Shown: one piece after another, positions 46,349-58,892 of the stretch | Position numbering within the stretch: the first letter of the stretch is position 1 | Layout: every line of letters starts with the position of its first letter | Source: Calocera cornea HHB12733 | Taxonomy: Eukaryota > Basidiomycota > Dacrymycetes > Dacrymycetales > Dacrymycetaceae | DNA length: 64,000 bases | Direction of reading: 5' to 3' | NCBI GenBank assembly: GCA_001632435.1 | Contig: KV423959.1 | Location: forward strand, 1 to 64,000 | Made by a program: the position numbers and the translations under genes | The notes under the pieces: generated by a model | Databases searched by the model: none | What the model saw: only the letters and a program-made list of their open reading frames with translations | Told to the model about the DNA's origin: nothing

Positions 46349-48913
46349 GCCGCCCAGGCCAAGGCGCACGTCGGGAGGCGCCTCGCACCCCCCGGCCGGC
46401 CGCCGGCGTCCAGCGCGCCGGTGAGCAGGGCAGGCCTCCCCGCGTCGAAGCCCCAGCAGAGCCCCGCCGTCGCCGTCGCCGCCGCCTCCGCCTCCAGCAC
46501 CCCGCGCCCGCCCGTCCCGCCCAGCAGGGCCGGCGCGAGCGCGAGCGGGACGAGCACGCCCCAGCCGGGCCAGTCGCAGGGCGGCAAGAGCCCGCTGATG
46601 ATCAAGATCATCCACCGGCTCGCGCACAAGTCACACACCCTCAAGGACCTCAGCAAGCTCATCGGCGCGCCCAAGCCGGAGATAAGCAAGCTGCTCACCA
46701 AGGTCAGTCCCTCCTCCCGTTCATTTCTTGTCTTTGTGCCGCGCGCCCGCTCACCAGACACCCTGCACCAGGTCGCTTTCAAGATCGGCGCCGCCTCCAA
46801 CCCGGACAACACGGTCTGGTCCCTGCGCGACGACTCGTGGCTCGCGGTCGATCTCTACTGCCCCGTCGTCTCCCCGCCCTGGTCGCCCGCCGACAGGGAG
46901 CGCATATACAACGACACCCTCGAGGCCTTCCGCCGGCTTGACCTGCCGGAGGAGGCGCCGGAGCGCAGGAGGCTCGCAGAGGGCTACGCCAGGATGAAGG
47001 GCCTGCCCCCGCCCGGGCTGGGCATCACCGCCCCTGCGCCTGCCCCGAAGGACAAGGCCAAGCCGGAGATCACCGTCACGCCCGCCAAGGAGCGTGAGCC
47101 GGCTGCTCCCTCCAAACCCTCCTCGGCCCCGCCCAGCCACAGCCAGGCAGGGCCGATGCTCACTTCCACCGGCCTGCAGATCGGCGCCACCCTCAGCTCG
47201 ACCTTCCGCGGCGGCCTGTCGAAGAAGGAGACGGGTAAGCGGCCTGGGTCGGCCGCGGGCCGGGCAGCGGCGAAGGCGGACAAGGCTGGGAAGGAGCAGG
47301 AGAGGGAGAGGGAGAGGGAGAGGGAGAGGGAGAGGGCGGGGGCGGGGGAGAGGAAGGCGAGGGAGGACATGGAGGAGGGCGAGCTCGAGGACGAGCCCAT
47401 GCTTCCTGCCCCTGCTCCTGCTCCGGCTCCAGCTCCGGCTCCGGCTCCGGCTCCGGCCGCTCTCAAAGCAAGCGCACTTCCTTCCTCCTCCGCGACGGCC
47501 AAGCCCAAGCTCCCCGGATCTGCGAAAGCAACGCCCACGAAGGCCGAGGTGGGCGGGTCGTACGACAAGCCTACGCTCGCCTCGGCCTCTAAGCAGAAAC
47601 TGCCGCTCAATGCGAGCACGGCTGGCAAGCCTGATACGCCCGACCGCGCCCCGGTGCCCGGCAGCGCGCCGAGGCACGCTCCCCGCCCGTCTCTGGACGG
47701 CCGCGGAGGCGTCGAGCCGCCCTTCCGTCCCGCATCGGCGATGAGCGGCAAGCCGCGCTCGCCCGAAGTCCTCAAGGGCAAGGCGCCCGAGCGGCGCAAG
47801 CGGCCCGCGGAGAAGGACGAGGATGACCTCCTGGACGAGGAGCGCGCGGGCAAGAAGCGCAGGACGGAGGATAGGCTGCCTCTGAAGCGCTCGTCGGAGA
47901 GGGAGAAGGCGGGCAGGATCAGTGCCAAGGACGAGCGGGCGTCCGGGGCGAAACTCCCTGCTTCCGCGATAGCGACGGCCCCGGCCCCGGCGGCGAGGAG
48001 GGAGAGCGAGGACGCGCCGCTCAAGGCGAAGGCGCCGAGGAAGGACGACGCTTCGCTGGAGCGCAAGCCGCTTGCGAGGAAGGACGAGTCTTCTCAGGAG
48101 CGCAAGCTTGCCGCGAGGAAAGACGATTCCTCGCTCGAGCGCAAGCCTCCGCCGAAAGAAAAGAAGGAGCCGCAGCCTGAGCGCCGGCCCGTCGACGGCA
48201 AGCCCAGGAAGGTCGATGCGCCTGAGCGCAAGCCCGCGGCGAAGCGCAAGCCCGACTATAGCGATGACGAGCCGGACGTGCCTCTTGCCAAGAAGTCGAA
48301 GCCTGCTGTGTCTGACGCGCGCCCCCGCCCGAGTGCTGCTGCCGCCCCTGTGCCAGTCAAGTCGAAGGCGGTTGCGAGGTCGGCGAATGGCGAGTCAGGC
48401 AAGCGCGAGGCGGCGAAGCCTAGCGCCTCGGCCTCGGGAGACAAAGGCAAGCGCAAGCGGCCGGACTACACGTCGAGCGAGGACGAGCGAGAGGTGCCAG
48501 AGGAACGCCCCGCCGTGCGTCGCAAGACGGTCGGCTCTGCGCCCCCTGCGCCCCCTGCGCCGAACGCGGCGCCCAAAGCGCAGCCCAAACCCGCGCCCAA
48601 GCCCGCTCCGAAGCCCGCCCCGGCCCCGCGTCCTCCGCCCACGCTCGCCCAGCTGCACGTAAAGGCGCTCCGGGACTACGCCGACTACATCGAGATGCAC
48701 GCCAAGATCGTGCAGCAGAAGCAGCTGTACGAGGACTTCGAGGCTGGCAGGGAGAACCCGAGCATGTCCAAGCTCATGGCCCCCGAGAAGCTGCAGCGCG
48801 TCATCGAGGAGTACGAGGACATCCACGCGGAGCTGAACGAACTGCACAAGAAGATGGACGAGATGGCCGCTGCGCCATCCGCCCCAGCCGCGTCTGTCGC
48901 TGTCAAGGCGTGA
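45768..48913 (+). CDS. ELL: RNA polymerase II elongation factor ELL-like
   Basis: Three exons (45768-45956, 46028-46702, 46772-48913) give 1001 residues. The N-terminal domain shows ISLPEEVLDALQQQL, a LHFPFSSTRDLAQDLY strand and the ELL-type KAILLEHVPYDV. A winged-helix-like unit follows (IKIIHRLAHKSHTLKDLSKL, then TVWSLRDDSWLAVDL and WSPADRERIYNDTLEAFRRL). About 600 residues of low-complexity sequence come next: QAQAQ and ER/RE repeats, a PAPAPAP run and repeated SLERKP units. The C-terminal helices (ALRDYADYIEMHAKIVQQKQ to HAELNELHKKMDEM) recall the occludin-like end of ELL. ELL stimulates transcription elongation by Pol II. The second intron (69 bp) is in frame without a stop. Confidence 0.82.
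46307..47460. repeat. Coding microsatellites in ELL
   Basis: Hexamer arrays in frame: (CACAGG)n at about 46316-46350, (GAGAGG)n at about 47299-47335 and (GCTCCGG)-like proline/alanine repeats at about 47407-47457. They encode QA, ER and PA runs and are expected to be length-variable. Confidence 0.8.
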
Positions 48914-49371
48914 GACCGTCCACTGCTGGACCGCGCGTGGAACTTCACAATGTACAATTTTCATTTCTCTTTTCTTCTCTCGGTTTCTTTTTTGTATACC
49001 TCAAGGGACAGCTTGAGCACGACACGACTGCTTGTATTACCTCATTTCTCACCGTTACCCCTTACCCACATCTACACCAACATCCATCCATCTGCATTCC
49101 AAAATCACCCACCACAGAGCTGTAACCTAGATCACCTTGCTGCTGCGTGTAATTGTATTTCGCTGTCGTCCCCTCAACATACGCGCGGGCCTTTCAGGGC
49201 TCATCATGGCGAAGAACAGCATCCAGTACATTAAATTCCCTCCAGATTTGCGCACCGACAAATAGCAATACATAGCCCGTATTACAAGTCTATGTGACTC
49301 ATATATACAACCTCCCAGTCTCCCACGGTACCTCGTGACAATATTCCCACTGTTCTTCCCGTGGGATCGGC
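48914..49371. other. Convergent 3' intergenic ELL/NMNAT
   Basis: About 460 bp of AT-richer DNA between two converging genes. No gene was seen. Confidence 0.5.
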
Positions 49372-50848
49372 TCATGGCGGGTTTGATCCGGGGTTGTGAC
49401 CGTACAGACCGTTGGAATAGATATACTGGATGACCGAGTTCGGCAGAAGATATCTAGCGTGTCACTCTGTCAGCGGCTCCTCGGCCGAACGCACCGAAGC
49501 ACTCACTTGATGCTCATCCCGCGCCTCACAAACAAGCGCACCTTTGTCGAGGAGATGTCGTTATAGATCAGCTGTTTGACAACGATGACGTTCCCCCTAC
49601 GATCGCGCTCGTGAGATGAGGCCGCGTGCCGACACCACGGGGTTGCGCACCGATGTTGATACAAGATATCGTGCGAGAGCAGGAAGGCCCACACGTCGGA
49701 ACCCGTCCGCTCCACGATGATGCAGCCGAACTCGCCGAGGATGATTTGGAGCTGATTGGTGGTCAGAACATGCCAGGGATGTGAGGGTTCGGGGCACGTA
49801 CATCCTCTTCTGCCCACACTCCCGGGTGGCCAAACGACTCGATCAGGTCGCCGCCAGCCAGGAGCAGGATCTTGACCCTCCGCCTGGTCCCATCCTGTTG
49901 CAGCACGCCGCCATCGCGGTTGATCTCGTCGTCAAAGTGCTCGAGGACGATGGCGGTGCGCTGGTACTCCTCCTGGGTGGCCTCCCACGCGTCGACCATG
50001 AGCCAGGTGGAGGTGTACTCGACCGCGAGCTCGCACATGCGCACGCGGTGGATCGCGGGTGCCAGTCCGGACTTCTTGTACCGGTCCGAGACGGGCGAGT
50101 AGTACCCGCCCATGATCTCGTACTTTGCGTCCTCGAGGATGGTATCTTTTGCCATCTCGAACATGCGCCTGGGGCGGATTAGCTGGTGTTCGATGAGGGG
50201 GCGCGCATACATACAGGTGCAGGTATGTGGGGGGGGAGAAGGAGCCACATGCAACTGCGCATCAGGTCAGGGGTCATTCCAGCGCAGGAGTGGCAGAATA
50301 GTACCGATGACTATGGGTATCTTGTTCTCATCTGGGCGCAATTCGTTAGACGATCTCTCGCATACACGTCAGATGCGACACCCACCTGCCATTTTGGCCT
50401 TGAGCCTGTGCCTCGGAAACTCGCCCGCCTCGAGCCTCTCGCTAAACTGTGCCGGCACCCTGGTCACAAAGTCGCCGTCGACTTCCTTCGACTGCGTCGC
50501 CTGGAGGACGTTTGTCGGGGGGTACATGGGTGTCGTCGGCAGCCGCATGTCCGGGCGCGGGGAGGCGACGCGGGAGGTGGAGGGGGAGCCGTTGTTCGGT
50601 GGCGTTTGGAACCCGTTGTTGCGTCTCCAGCGGGGCGGGGGCGTGTCCGCGTCCGGGCGGGCTGCGGGCGGGCCGTGGGGCGGAGAGTCGTCGACGACGG
50701 GGTAGTGGTCTACCGCGCCCAAGCCCGGCCGCTCGTCGAGGTCGAGCGGGGGCACGTCTGGCCTGCGCTCGGTGCTCGGCTGGAGCGGGGGGGAGTCGTC
50801 GTGGAAGGAGAGGACGGAGAGGGCGGGGATGGGCGGCTTCTTGGCCAT
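49372..50848 (-). CDS. NMA1: NMN adenylyltransferase with long N-terminal extension
   Basis: Seven exons (50848-50386, 50331-50305, 50254-50215, 50168-49802, 49751-49651, 49596-49507, 49453-49372) give 389 residues. The first ~158 residues are Pro/Ser/Asp-rich without a fold signal. The catalytic domain then begins IPIVIVACGSFSPPTYLHL, with the G-x-F-x-P-x-(T/H)-x-x-H nucleotidyl-transfer motif assembled from three short exons. LLLAGGDLIESFG, SDVWAFLL and the ISSTKVR motif near the C-terminus complete the family signature. It makes NAD from NMN and ATP, usually in the nucleus or cytosol. The extension is longer than the catalytic core needs and may direct localisation or regulation. Confidence 0.93.
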
Positions 50849-52034
50849 GCCGGGGAACTGGGCCGGGTGGGAGTTGAAGTAGCTAATGGCTGGTGCGGGT
50901 GCCCGGCGGCGAGCGGGCGTCGGAGGACGGCGAGGAGCCGGAGAGGGAGCGAGGGCGGTGAGTGAGCGGGCGAGCGGGTGGGTGTGTCTCGTGCAAGTAT
51001 TTCAGTGGGTGCAGCAGGGGATGCGCCGGAGGGTTATCTCCGACGGGTCACACCGTCCACTCTCGCCTGCACGCCGGCCAACTGCGTTATCTTCCCCCTC
51101 ACCCGCTGACAAATCCGCATGGCGAGCCCAGCACCTCATATCGCCCCCTTTGCACTCCCGAGGCAACTGACGCTCCCCACTCGCCCCCTGCTCACGTCCA
51201 TTACACAGACACACCACAGCACCCGCAATGTTCCATCACCCACAGCACATCTTCCCACTCCCTCCCGGCGCGCTGGCACGCACGCAGCAGCGAACCCCGC
51301 GGCATGTTGCGGCCCCGCGCGCCGAAGAATCAGAATGCGCCCGAAGTTGCGCATGAACACCACGATGCGATGGGTGACTGACAGCCTGTCACTCTATTTC
51401 TCATGAATGTTCCAGCGTGCGGGGAACTCTGGTCGAGTGCGCGCATCCCGTGCCCGTGCCTGGGGAACGTCCCCCCCCGCCAGGGAGGGATTTCCAGCTC
51501 AGCGCTGGCGGCAGATCCCGCATCCTATGTACATGAACGGAGCACGAGACATCCCTTGATCTGCACACCGCAAAGCCCCATTTTTCTGTGGGGGCCACGG
51601 GCGGTCAGTGGAGCGGCGCAATGCGCAGCTGGTTTACGGACATTAGACCGGGACACTCCGCCGGCGCTATTTCGGGCATCCCCTCCCAGGGCCAAGGTGC
51701 CGGGATGTCCGCTCCTCCTCGCCTCATAGGAGGCTCGCGCTCTCATTCCCGGCGCAGCACGGTCTTAAGCTCCAGCAGAAGCCACTGCAAGAAACAGCGG
51801 TGCGTGCTACGGCGTCCCACGCTCCATCGTCTTCGCACCTGCACAGTGAGCGAGGAAGCGCGCACTGCGGCACGAGAAACCATCCAATTACGATAGATAC
51901 AGCAACGACATCGAGAACAGTAGAATGAAAGAGCTTCCCAATAAAATCAGTGCGCCGGGGAGCGTGGGGTGTGTGGGGTCGATCTGGGGTGTGGTGTGGT
52001 GCGGCCGTGGGCGAAGGCGAAGGCGTGGGCGTGA
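50849..52034. other. Intergenic, no gene seen
   Basis: About 1.2 kb upstream of NMNAT and downstream of the F-box gene, both leftward. It is GC-rich with several chance frames. A C-rich run lies at 51471-51481. Confidence 0.4.
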
Positions 52035-53828
52035 TCATCTGGTATCGTCATTATGTACCGCGGTATCCGCCGTGGTTGGTGCTGGTGTCGTATCCCGTCC
52101 GTCCCTGTCCCTGGCATCCGGCCCATCCCCCCTCCTCAGTCCTTCCTCTCTCGCAGCTCTCGCATCGTGCGAGATCCGAGCCTGCCCAACAGGCACGTCG
52201 GCGGTCCGCCTGCCCTCCTCTCCAAACCCCGGGGTGACGTCCCACGCCCTCCACTCGCCCTCCCTCTCCCCGACGCACACCCACTCGAGCTTGTCCAGCC
52301 TCACCCTGCGCAGGGTCGGGCACGCCTGCGAGAAGGCGAGGATGTGCGGGGCTTGGGAGGTGGCGGCGCTCGGTAGGGCGCGGGAAAAGGACTCGTCCGG
52401 GCCTTTGGGGAGGTGCTCAAGGTGCAGGTGCAAGAGGGAGGGGAGGCGGCGGAGTTGCGTAGGGAGCGTTTCCGTGAGCAGTTCCTGTGGACTAGTTAGC
52501 AGATGCTCTCATATATGCGGCGGGGGACATACCTCGGACAGAGCACCCATGCTGCGGACCACGAGGCGCCTCAGATGTGGGAACATATCCGCAACGCTCG
52601 CCAGCAGCTGCGCGTCAACGTTGGACACCTTGAGGCTCAGCTCTGTGAGCGGTTTCGAGGAGTGCGTGAGCCCGCGGAACGCCCGGGCGAGGCGGTCCAT
52701 GCTCCCGTTCGCGTACACGAGCGGGCGGATGGACACGTTCTGGAGCGGCCTGCCGCGGGCGAGGAGCTCGTACGCCTCTGGGCTGTCGGGGCCCTCGAAC
52801 CGCTCGAGCAGGGGCATGGTCGTGTCCGCGAGCTGCAGGCGGGGGAATGTCCTGCTCGTGCATGTGAGCTGGCGGAGCGTGTGCTGGTTGGCGAGGAAGT
52901 CGCCCAGCGTGCGCGGGTCGGGGCCCTCGAACGGGATCGTCAGGTGCGTGAGGGTGTGGTGGGTCAGCTGGTTGCCCAGCGTGCGCAGGAAGAAGGACGG
53001 CACGGGGTCGCCGCCGAGCAGGTGCACGGCGCGCGTGGAGGGAGAGCAGAGCAGCTTGAGCAGGTCCTCGTACAGGTACACATGCTTCATCACGTTGTCG
53101 ACTGTGATGGCGGCGAGGGCGAGCGCGCAGGACTTTACGGACTGGAGGACGACGGATTTGGGCGGGACACAGCCGAGGAGGGTGAGGCTCTTGAGGGCCG
53201 GCAGCTGGGCGAGCGCGCGGATGAGGTCCGCGGTCAGGTCCAGGGACTGCAGCTCTATGCTCTCCAGGTTTGACAGGGTGGCCAGGGCACGCAGGACGTG
53301 CGCAGGCGGTGCTCGGCCCTGCAGGCTCGTCGGGCTGCGCGAGGCGATCGAGGCTGTGCGTACGTGCTGCCCCAGCTGCCGCTTGTCGTCCAAGAGCAGC
53401 TCTGCCAGCCGCGCGCTCCGGTCGTCCGGCTCGCCCGCGCCTGGGGCAGGGAGCGGCGGGGAGCGGAAGGCGACGGTCCTGAAGCGCAGGGGGGCTGTCA
53501 GCACCGAGAAGCGCTTGCAGGCCATGCTGGCGGGGCCGAGGGAGGCGCCGCTGTCGTGCAGGAGGGAGAAGACTGCGAGCCAGACCTCGTTCGGGAGCCT
53601 GCGCTGCACGTCGTCCGAGAAGATCCTGGCAGGCGCCGGGGCGGGCATGGCCGTGCTTCCGCTCCCCAGGGCTGGGGCGGGCGCGCTGACCGCGGGGAGC
53701 GGCGGGGGGCGCGGGGAGGGCGAGCGGGTGCGCCGTGAGCGCGCCGCGCTGCCTGCGGGCGGGGGAGCCGATGGTGGTTGTTGGGAGTGGGCCGGGGGGA
53801 GGAGGAAGATGGGGCTGTTCTGTGCCAT
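52035..53828 (-). CDS. F-box/LRR-like protein
   Basis: Two exons (53828-52533 and 52484-52035) give 581 residues. After a ~70-residue Pro/Ser-rich lead, RRLPNEVWLAVFSLLHDS and MACKRFSVLTAPLRFRTVAF form a typical F-box that would bind Skp1 in an SCF ubiquitin ligase. Leucine-rich repeats follow (LESIELQSLDL, LKSLTLLGCVPP, LRQLTCTSRTFPRLQL, LTELSLKVSNV, LRRLVVRSMGAL). The frame stays open to an upstream ATG at 53927, which would add a hydrophobic stretch; I prefer 53828 because the extra part has no F-box-like content. A Skp1-bound substrate receptor of unknown target is likely. The tail is charged and disordered. Confidence 0.85.
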
Positions 53829-55409
53829 TGTTCCAATATAACGTGAGCTTCTGCTGGCACAGCTTGGGCGGGTAGGCAGGGATGGGATGGGATAGGATAG
53901 GAGGAAGGATAGCAGGACACACCTCATAGAGCCGTATGACTGCTCCTCTTTCGGCGGAGGGGCCGACGGCAGTCAGCTGGGGTCGCTCGATGGCCGCCAG
54001 TGTTGCTGGGTGGTCGTTGGCCGTGGTGGGGAGGGCGGGGGCGTGAGGCGGGTGCTCACGGTGGGCAGGTCGTCTGCTGGTCGATGTCGATGCCGGGCGT
54101 GTGCTTAACGGCGTCGATGGTCGCGGGGAGGGGGGGTGCGCATGGCAAGCAACCGGGCGGCGGGAGGCGGGCGCAGGAGTACTAGTGCTGTCCCACGCCG
54201 GGCTGGCTGGCGGACAGGGGGTCCACTGCGAGCGGAGGGGGGATAAATGCGGCGGTGAAACAGGCCGAGGGCGGGCCTGGGGGCTAGTCTGTGCTAGTCT
54301 CCTTGGCCATGCATGCCCTCGCCATGCCCCGCGCCCACGGCGCTCTTCACACTCGGCCCGCGGGGGCAGAACGAGCAAGGAATAGGGGAACAACGCCCCG
54401 AGTCTGGGCCTGCCCCTACGACCCTGATCCTCATCGTCGCTCATGATCGCCTGCAGTTCTCGGCCCCTGTTCCGGCCCAGCCTCGCCAGGGCCCGGCCCC
54501 GCCCACCGCGCTTCGCACTTTGCCGCCCATCAGCCGAACCGTCAATGCGGCCACGCTCACCCGCACACTTCGCAATTGTGGTCGGGCGCACAAAGGGCGA
54601 CAGCCCTACTCTATGCGCCCCCCTCTACTCACGCTGTCCGCCCGCACCCGCGCCCACGCAATCGCCGCCGACATCAACATCAACATCGACAGCGCCTCAC
54701 CTCACCTCACCTCGACGCTGCTCGCCCCCCCGGCCTGACAATCACGATCGGCCCATCATCAGCGATCAATACAATTCCTATGCGCGCGCGCAGCACGTGC
54801 CCCGCGCACTGTAATTTTTCACATAAGCCGAGCGCGTGCTCACTAGTTGCTGCTATACTGCAACTACCGCTTAATTCGCCGCAACAACAAGTCATAAGCG
54901 CAATCGCAATAAACACAACAGCAATAAGCGTAACAGCAATAAGAAGCGCTGCCAATATCACCAGTGTGTCGTGTCTAATCTGCATGTCTGTTGTCTGCAT
55001 ATCTGCATGTCTACGTACCGTACGTAACTACATGCACTCTAATCCGCTATTGTGCCCCCCCGCCCGCTCCCGGAATCGCCAAAGAAACCCCTTTCGGCCG
55101 CCCACTACGGGACAGCATACAGAACTGCCGGCCCTGGCGCAATACACTGCAAGGTTAGCCCCCGCTTCCTTGCCGCTTCTTCGCCCGGCAGTAAATTGGA
55201 ATACAGTATTGCCAATGCGTCGACGACGGACCGACGGACCACGAGCGGTCCAATCAATGTCCTGTGTGTGATGGATATCATCCTCCCGCTGCGAGGAGTG
55301 TGCCTCCGTTCGGCCCCGGGACCGGATGTTCCCTGATTCCCTGAGAACGACAGGCCCACACCAGCCCGACAGCCCGGCCCCCTGTCTTCTTTCTTCTTCC
55401 AGCTGGCGA
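53829..55409. other. Intergenic, no gene seen
   Basis: About 1.6 kb. The part at 54883-54945 has imperfect AGCAATAAGCG-type repeats, and 54660-54720 has an ACATCAACATC run. Forward frames such as 54576-55271 read as noise. Confidence 0.4.
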
Positions 55410-57991
55410 CTAATTCACGCCGAATGATGCCGCACCCGCATCAGCTCCAGTAGGAGCAGGAGCAGCAGCTTCGGAGCCAGGGCCCTGCGCCTGGCTGCCC
55501 TGGCCGCCGGGGCTGGGGCCCGTGCCCCTCCTTCGCGCACCTACGACGCCCTCGCGCCACGCTTCCCCGTCCGTGTTGATACTCTTGAACAGGCTTCTGC
55601 GCGCGCGCTGCGCCTGCGCGTGTAATTGAGTTTCGCGTTCGGTTGGTGTCTGTGCTCTGCCTCCGGACAGCTCGGACGCGGGCCGAGCATCGCCCCCCGT
55701 GGGCTCGGGCGGCCCGTCTGCCACCGTTCCGATCGCAGCCGCCGTTGTTGCCGCCTGCGGCTGGGCCTGCGGCGCCGTGGGGCCGATCGCCGCTGCTTCT
55801 CTGTCCGCGCTGTCATTTGTCGGCGGCGGAGATGCCGCCGCGCCCGGTGCCATGTTCTGGCGTGGCGAGGGGGCCTGCTGCTGCTCCTGCTGCTGCTGGG
55901 GTTGTACAGCTGGCGTGCTATGCGTGCGCTTGACCACGCGCAACCCCTGGGCAACCCTCTTGGCGCGCCCGCCCTTCTTCGCTTGCGCCGCCGCGTCCAC
56001 CGCCCGCTTTGCCTCTTCGGGCACGAATGTAGACGCAGGCAGAGCCTGTGCGCCAGTAAGATCAAACTCGTCCAGGATCTCCTCGCCGATGAGCTCTGCA
56101 TCCGTGTATCGCGATTAGCCCGCATACAGACGCGAGCGCGTTAGCAAGGTGGGCGCACCTTCGAGCACATCCTCCAATGTGATTACCCCTAACGGGTTGC
56201 CCTCCAAGCTTTTGAGGAACTACATAGACCGCTGGTTAGACAATAGCGTTCGCAAACAGATAATTCATCCCCTCACCCGCTCCGCCCCATCCCGGTCGAG
56301 CACCGCATCCGCAGGCATGGCCTGCTCGAGGTTATTCCCAATGCCAAAGCGTGCCGCACCCTCCTTCTTTGGCGCCGGCTTGCCCTTCTCAACGTCGTTG
56401 TTCGCAGTCGAATCGTCTTCCTCCTCACTGTCCGTGTCGCCCATATGCATCTTGTTCATGAACCGCCGGGTGAGGCTCTCCTTCGCCTCCTTGTGCGACT
56501 TGCTGTCCTCGTTCACCTTGGTCAGGTTCGGCTCTTGCTGCCGGGGGATGCGGGAGACTAGGGCCATGTGCGATCGGCCCTCCTGGAACCGATCAAGCAG
56601 CCCGAGTAGCGGCTCGTCGAACGGGACAATGGGGATCTTATTCAAAGGGATCGACCGAACGGGCGTAGCGTCCTCAGGATCCAGTAACACGCACTGAGCA
56701 TAATCAACAACTGCCCACGAGGCAAGGCATGGGATACCTCACCTGCTTGACTAGGAGGATCCCCAGGCACTTTATTCGCTCCAGGTCTCCTTCCTTGGCC
56801 TTCTCGAATACAGGGATCCGCTAGCCACCGGTCTCAGTAACGTGAGTCTCTCCGCGTGGGACCACGTACCGAGTGCCCGGACTTGACGACCCTCGCGAGC
56901 GTCTCATAGTCCAGCTTGGCGTCCGCATCCAAGTAGAACACATCCTTGAGGGGAGTCATCGCATCCTTGACTTGCTTGACCTGAAAGTCCAGTGCCCCGC
57001 CCACGATGTGCACCGTGTCGCCTGCCAGGTCCCCTCCGAGCCCGCCCTCCCCAGCCAAGTGCATGTTGATGAGCTCCTTGAGCTCCTGCCGGCGGTAGAT
57101 GATCCCCTGGTGCGGGCCTAGCACGAGCTCGAGGAGCTTCGCCACGGGCCAGGCGACGATGAACTGCGCTAGCGTGTTAGGACGGATTGCGAGAGTCGGT
57201 ACGGGAGGGCACTTACGAGGAGGTAGATCAGCCCGCGCATTGGAATGACCATCTGGGCACCGATGACGAGGCCGTAGCGCGAGCACACGGACTGGGGGAT
57301 GATCTCGGAGAAGCTGCACGAAGACAGGTCAGTTCCATGTCTGGGCACTCGGAATGAGCAGTCGTACATGACGATCAGTACCGTGGAAATGACGACGGAA
57401 GTGATGCCGCTCCCGAGCACGTTCTCGGAGACGACGGGCAGAGTCTCGTTCACGATCATGTTTGCGAGCAGCAGCGTGGTCTGTGTGAACTCGACTTTAG
57501 ACTCAGTGTGCGGTCGGAGCATACAGCACGCACCAGGAGAAGATGGCCGTTCTTCCGTATTGGCATGATCTTGCGCGCATACTTCTGCTGCTTCGGAGAG
57601 CCGGACACGGACAGCACGTGCAGCTGCGTCTCGTCGAGGGACATGTAGCCCAGTGTGAGACCTGGTGTTTCCTTATCAGCAATTGCACGATAAATGCACT
57701 CCACACAGGTACGTACCCGCGAAAATCCCTGAGAAGATGACAAGAACGGGTATCATGACGGCTTGGACGATGTAGCCTGTGAGCGATGTGAGCACGGTGC
57801 CTGGTCGAAGATCGTCCGAGCTCGCAGCACGCACTGGCATCGTGCCCATCCCGCCTCGCAAACGTATGCAGACTCGACGCGGCATCCTGGCTCTGGGGTC
57901 GGAACGGCAGCAAGGCGTGCGCGAGGGCGGGGACGGCCTTTGCGAGCGGGAGGAAGACGGTGGCTGCGCGGTGGGAGGACTGTTTCGCCAT
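55410..57991 (-). CDS. MAM3: MAM3/CNNM-type protein (DUF21 plus CBS domains)
   Basis: Ten exons (57991-57835, 57776-57717, 57661-57534, 57480-57368, 57313-57217, 57163-56870, 56820-56743, 56693-56277, 56219-56159, 56095-55410) give 696 residues. The DUF21 membrane domain shows IPVLVIFSGIFAGLTLGYMS, HLLLTTLLLANMIVNETLPV and FSEIIPQSVCSRYGL, the conserved CNNM core. A CBS pair follows (VKDAMTPLKDVFYLD, SRIPVFEK, then NPLGVITLEDVLEELIGEEI), split by a charged insert of about 90 residues. The last ~200 residues are Gln/Ala/Pro-rich. Yeast Mam3 sits in the vacuole membrane and affects metal (Mn, Mg) balance; animal CNNMs handle magnesium. A clear N-terminal signal is not seen. Confidence 0.92.
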
Positions 57992-58892
57992 GCACTTTAT
58001 GTGGCTGTAGCTCTAGCTGTAGTACTGTAGGTGTCGTGTGTGGTGCTTGGGATGTGCTGGGCAGATGCAAGGTCAATGACCGGAATGCTGCGACGGTGAC
58101 AAGAGGGGGGATTGGCTAGACTGTTGCAGAGGTGTACGTGAAGGGTCTAGTAGGACACTTTCCAGGCCGGCTCGGTGGGCTTGGCGCGCATGCCGACGCG
58201 CCGAGAGGTACCGATGATGTCACCGCGCAGAGGGTCGTGTGCACGACCATCGACGGCGCGATTCCTGCAGGTCTCGGTCCCTCTCCCCCAACGCACGTCT
58301 CCCTCTGGCAAAAGGTCTCTGTGGTCCGAGTGCATAGCAAGCCTCTCCGTCTTCACGTCAACGCAACGCAACCTCCCCACATCAATTAATACCGAGAAAC
58401 CACAAAAGCCCACTCCCGTCTGCTCGCTGCGCTCCAGAAAGCCTCCCGTCCGACTGGGCGATAGCCCGAACAAGCTTCTCACATCCGAGACGGTGCGCCA
58501 GGGTGCGCCTCTAAGCTCCTTGTCTAGGCGACCCAGGCGGCTCAGGATGGAGGCTTCGATCCGACACGGGAGCCGTCTACCCTCACCCAGCCAACGTTAC
58601 ATTAGGGTACGCGCCACAATGACCCCACTTTACCCTTGCCTCTATAACAAGAGGCTTGCAGCCCTCGATGTCTCTGTTGTTAGCCTGGAGCTCTCTCCCT
58701 ACCCGCACTCTGATCCACGACAGAGGGGGGGCGTGATCCCTGCGCCGCCTGCGATCCTGCGTTCTCCTTCGTCCTCCCCACCCGGCCTGCCCTGCCCCTG
58801 GCTTTGACTCACCTGCATACGCGCGCCGGTGACGTTGCCTGCCCGCCTCCCCCACCTCTCGATCCGTATTTCAACGTCCCCTCCCATACCCA
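57992..58892. other. Divergent intergenic MAM3/aquaporin
   Basis: About 0.9 kb shared by two divergent genes. No coding frame is convincing. C-rich tracts lead up to the aquaporin ATG at 58893. Confidence 0.45.

Noticed and set aside
46090..48066. Long reverse open frames opposite ELL
   Set aside because: They mirror GC-rich low-complexity coding sequence on the forward strand and contain only Ser/Ala/Arg runs.
53828..53927. Upstream in-frame ATG adding a hydrophobic leader to the F-box protein
   Set aside because: The added residues are not F-box-like and a signal peptide on an SCF receptor is unlikely; 53828 preferred.
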